DNA of 7,991 nucleotides from Desulfobacteraceae bacterium (GTDB lineage Bacteria; Desulfobacterota; Desulfobacteria; Desulfobacterales; UBA11574), in NCBI GenBank assembly GCA_002868985.1, contig PKTV01000484.1, forward strand, positions 1-7,991. The letters are read 5' to 3'. Position numbers and translations under genes: made by a program. Positions 5,929 through 7,991 of this stretch are shown one piece after another (position 1 is the first letter of the stretch; each line of letters opens with the position of its first letter). Below the pieces are notes generated by a model. That model saw only the letters and a list, made by a program, of their open reading frames with translations, did not search any database and had not been told where the DNA came from.

Positions 5929-6351
5929 TTATTCCGGTGGGGGTTTGGTTTGATCTGAACTTTTTTTCAGCTTTTCTTCCAGTTCAGCAAAAAGAGCTTT
6001 TTGTTTTTCTGCCTGTTTGGCCTGAAAAGATTCTATTTTTTTCGAAAAATCTTTTTTAGAATCTTTAAATTTCTTAAGAGCCTCCTCGAGCTTGTCTTCC
6101 TTTTTGTCCCTGGGGATTTCTTCTATTTTCAAATGGTCTTTGATAAAAAGATGGTTTTCAAAGGCACCTTCGACCACGTCAATTATCTCTAATTCCTTGA
6201 GCTTTTTACATATTAGATTGCCTTGTTCCAAAGAAAAAGATAGGGTTTTGCAAATCTCATTCATAGAAGGTTGTTTTGAGTTCTTGTGGGTGAATATTCT
6301 TATGGCTGAAACCACAAGATGTGCGTTGGAATATAAATCAGGATTTTGCAT
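5929..6351 (-). CDS. Small winged-helix plus coiled-coil protein, function unknown
   Basis: A 140-aa cytoplasmic protein in two parts. Residues about 6-72 resemble a winged-helix/HTH fold: helix AHLVVSAIRIF, then a helix-turn-helix-like pair (PSMNEICKTLSFS, then LEQGNLICKKLKELEII), then a beta-wing with VVEGAFENHLFIKD. Residues about 82-130 are a highly charged Lys/Glu stretch with heptad-like spacing, predicted to be a coiled coil. The tail is Pro-rich (TKPPPE). The N-terminal pattern reminds me of a conserved hypothetical family in Desulfobacterales; this is recollection, not a search. Start: ATG at 6351, with GGTTGGA about 5 nt upstream. The gene is divergent from enolase with a 209-nt shared upstream region, so it could act as a regulator there or be an unrelated neighbour. 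DNA binding is plausible from the fold but not shown. Confidence 0.75.
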   Translation of the reverse strand: MQNPDLYSNAHLVVSAIRIFTHKNSKQPSMNEICKTLSFSLEQGNLICKKLKELEIIDVVEGAFENHLFIKDHLKIEEIPRDKKEDKLEEALKKFKDSKKDFSKKIESFQAKQAEKQKALFAELEEKLKKSSDQTKPPPE

Positions 6352-6426
6352 AGCGGTCCAACCCGGTGAAACAGGCCATTTTTTATTGCAAATTAAAAAT
6401 TAAAAAAGATATCGTATTTCCGCTTC

Positions 6427-6455
6427 TTGACATTAAATTATTAGAAGAGTAACAT
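6427..6455 (+). promoter_or_regulatory. Sigma-70 promoter of enolase
   Basis: A perfect -35 TTGACA (6427-6432), a 17-nt spacer and -10 TAACAT (6450-6455) place transcription start near 6462, giving a leader of about 100 nt before the enolase ATG. A second possible start lies downstream: a perfect TATAAT at 6509-6514, but with no recognisable -35. Confidence 0.7.
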
Positions 6456-6473
6456 TTATTCCGAAATTGTCAA
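6446..6473 (-). promoter_or_regulatory. Candidate overlapping minus-strand promoter
   Basis: Read on the minus strand, TTGACA (6473-6468) is followed after 16 nt by TACTCT (6451-6446). The -35 is perfect but the -10 is weak (3 of 6). It would drive the small wHTH gene from a start near 6440, and its -10 overlaps the -10 of the enolase promoter on the other strand. If real, the two promoters would compete. Confidence 0.35.
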
Positions 6474-6548
6474 GTTGCAAAAATACATATGCATGGCAGG
6501 ATGTTGCGTATAATTTCGGGCAATCACAAAACCAACTAAAAATATTCA

Positions 6549-6560
6549 CAGGAGGGAAGC
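6549..6560 (+). promoter_or_regulatory. Strong ribosome binding site of enolase
   Basis: AGGAGG (6550-6555) lies 5 bases before the ATG at 6561. It is a near-perfect Shine-Dalgarno, the strongest in the window, and fixes the enolase start. Confidence 0.9.
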
Positions 6561-7829
6561 ATGACCGAAATAATTGAAATCAAAGCAAGGGAAATACTCG
6601 ATTCCAGAGGCAATCCTACAATTGAATCCGACGTCTATGTTTCCTGCGGTGCCGTTGGTCGTGCTGCAGTCCCATCCGGCGCTTCTACAGGAAAACGTGA
6701 AGCTTTGGAGCTTCGCAACAAGCGATCAAAGAGGTATGGAGGCAAAGGTGTCGCCACGGCCGTTAAAAATGTGATGGATAAAATTTTCCCCGCTGTTCAA
6801 GGAATGGATGCAGCGGATCAAATCGGCTTAGACAACACTATGATCAAACTGGATGGTACGGCCAATAAGTCAAAACTCGGAGCAAATGCAATCTTGAGTG
6901 TATCGATGGCAGCAACCAGAGCCGCTGCTCAGGCGTATGGATTGCCGCTTTACAGATATTTAGGAGGAATGAATGCCCGGCGGATTCCCCTTCCCATGAT
7001 GAACGTCATCAACGGCGGTGCCCATGCCGCCAACAATCTTGACATCCAAGAGTTTATGATCGTACCCGTGGGTGCAAAATCCATCACCCAGGCCGTTCAG
7101 ATGGGAGCAGAAACCTTTCACAGCCTGAAAAAGATACTCAAAGACAAGGGGCTCAATACCGCTGTGGGAGACGAGGGCGGTTTTGCGCCGGATTTTGCGT
7201 CTCATGAAGAGGCCATTCAGTTTATCATCAGCGCCATCGAAGCTGCCGGTTACAAGCCGGGAAGTGATATTGGATTGGCTTTGGATTCAGCCGCCAGTGA
7301 ATTTTACAAAAAAGGAAAATATATCCTTCAATCAGAAAATAAAAAACTGACTGCCGAAGCGTTGATCGATTACTATCAGACTCTAATAGATAAATATCCG
7401 ATTCTCTCTATTGAAGATGGTCTTGCAGAGCAGGATTGGAAAGGCTGGGCTTTGATGACCGATCGTTTGGAAGGATCCATCCAAATTGTGGGCGATGATA
7501 TCTTTGTCACCAACCCCACAATATTCAAAAAAGGGATCGAAGAAGGCATTGCCAATTCCATTCTGATAAAGTTGAATCAGATCGGCACGGTCACCGAAAC
7601 GCTCAATACCATTGAGATGGCAAAGCAATCCGGATATACTACCGTCATTTCGCACAGATCCGGCGAAACGGAAGATGCCTTTATTTCAGATTTTGTTGTA
7701 GGGACTAGCGGCGGCCAGATAAAAACCGGTTCCATGTCCCGCAGCGATCGTGTCTCGAAATACAACCAGCTCATGCGGATTGAAGAAGAACTCGGAGAAG
7801 GCGCAATCTTTGAAGACGAAATATTGTAA
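6561..7829 (+). CDS. eno: Enolase (phosphopyruvate hydratase)
   Basis: Interconverts 2-phosphoglycerate and phosphoenolpyruvate in glycolysis and gluconeogenesis; cytoplasmic, Mg-dependent. The alignable catalytic set is complete. It comprises the mobile loop SGASTG (39-44), His155 in GGAHAANN, Glu164 in DIQEFM, and Glu205 in GDEGGFAP. Mg ligands are Asp242 (LALDS), Glu285 (SIEDG) and Asp312 (VGDD). Lys337 (LIKLNQIGT) is the likely catalytic base, with His365 in SHRSGET and Lys388 in [11 protein letters not shown]. At 422 aa it is slightly shorter than the common 425-432 aa because the C-terminal tail after RIEEELG is short ([11 protein letters not shown]). The start at 6561 is fixed by the Shine-Dalgarno and gives the standard N-terminus up to [10 protein letters not shown]. 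It is apparently a single-gene transcription unit with its own sigma-70 promoter. No classical terminator follows; repeat-like hairpins lie about 55-130 nt beyond the stop. Confidence 0.98.
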   Translation: MTEIIEIKAREILDSRGNPTIESDVYVSCGAVGRAAVPSGASTGKREALELRNKRSKRYGGKGVATAVKNVMDKIFPAVQGMDAADQIGLDNTMIKLDGTANKSKLGANAILSVSMAATRAAAQAYGLPLYRYLGGMNARRIPLPMMNVINGGAHAANNLDIQEFMIVPVGAKSITQAVQMGAETFHSLKKILKDKGLNTAVGDEGGFAPDFASHEEAIQFIISAIEAAGYKPGSDIGLALDSAASEFYKKGKYILQSENKKLTAEALIDYYQTLIDKYPILSIEDGLAEQDWKGWALMTDRLEGSIQIVGDDIFVTNPTIFKKGIEEGIANSILIKLNQIGTVTETLNTIEMAKQSGYTTVISHRSGETEDAFISDFVVGTSGGQIKTGSMSRSDRVSKYNQLMRIEEELGEGAIFEDEIL

Positions 7830-7853
7830 ATGTTCTTCTAAAAATTATTATAA

Positions 7854-7991
7854 ATTCGTAAAAAGTCAAAAGCTTCAGCTTCCCCCGCATAAAACCAGCG
7901 GGATAAAAAGACGCGTAAATTCCGGGAAATGCAGTGCAACTCCGTCCCGCTGAAGCGGGATTTACGACGCCGTCAAATATAGAATACCAAA
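7854..7991. repeat. Palindrome-rich repeat-like element, running off the edge
   Basis: After enolase comes a compact set of inverted repeats. CCCGC (7884-7888) pairs with GCGGG (7898-7902). TCCCGC (7945-7950) pairs with GCGGGA (7955-7960) around TGAA. CGTAAAT (7914-7920) pairs with ATTTACG (7960-7966), enclosing the second hairpin. GCTTCAGC (7872-7879) is the reverse complement of GCTGAAGC (7949-7956). AGCGGGAT occurs twice (7897-7904 and 7954-7961), followed each time by similar sequence. The left boundary TTCGTAAAAAGTC resembles ends of short dispersed repeats I recall from deltaproteobacterial genomes. It could be a REP/MITE-type element that also serves as the enolase 3' end. Boundaries are a guess. 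Confidence 0.5.

Overview
The window reads as ordinary chromosome of an anaerobic bacterium, most plausibly a Desulfobacterota/deltaproteobacterial (Desulfobacterales-like) lineage. This is inferred from gene content: a ferredoxin-dependent 2-oxoacid oxidoreductase, a PEP-CTERM protein, a periplasmic cyclophilin with a long insert, and a small winged-helix/coiled-coil protein of a type I associate with that group. No rRNA or other taxonomic marker is present, so the assignment is tentative.

Layout. Positions 1-91 look like the right-hand half of an integron-type attC recombination site cut by the window edge. A minus-strand intrinsic terminator (104-133) follows, then a 62-residue minus-strand PEP-CTERM protein (308-496) that is almost only signal peptide plus sorting signal. 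Positions 497-1004 hold no convincing gene, only a probable terminator for the operon to its right. Next come three minus-strand genes: a cyclophilin-type peptidyl-prolyl isomerase with signal peptide (3522-4361), then korA (alpha subunit, 2293-3414) overlapping a korB-korC fusion (beta plus gamma, 1005-2300). A divergent intergenic region with a 41-nt hairpin (4681-4721) leads to a plus-strand lipoprotein of unknown function (4814-5878). It converges on a small minus-strand wHTH/coiled-coil gene (5929-6351), with a perfect 10-bp-stem hairpin between the two stops. Enolase (6561-7829) is divergent from that small gene and has a near-consensus sigma-70 promoter and a strong Shine-Dalgarno. The last 160 bases hold a palindrome-rich, repeat-like sequence that runs off the edge.

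How it fits together. Enolase makes phosphoenolpyruvate. The Kor enzyme interconverts a 2-oxoacid plus CoA with acyl-CoA, CO2 and reduced ferredoxin, so both belong to central carbon metabolism but are not in one operon. The cyclophilin and the lipoprotein act in the envelope. The PEP-CTERM protein implies an exosortase elsewhere in the genome.

No new multi-gene system is evident. The points most worth a second look are the two-polypeptide Kor enzyme with its C-terminal gamma fusion, the nearly passenger-free PEP-CTERM protein, the partial attC site, and the large insert in the cyclophilin.
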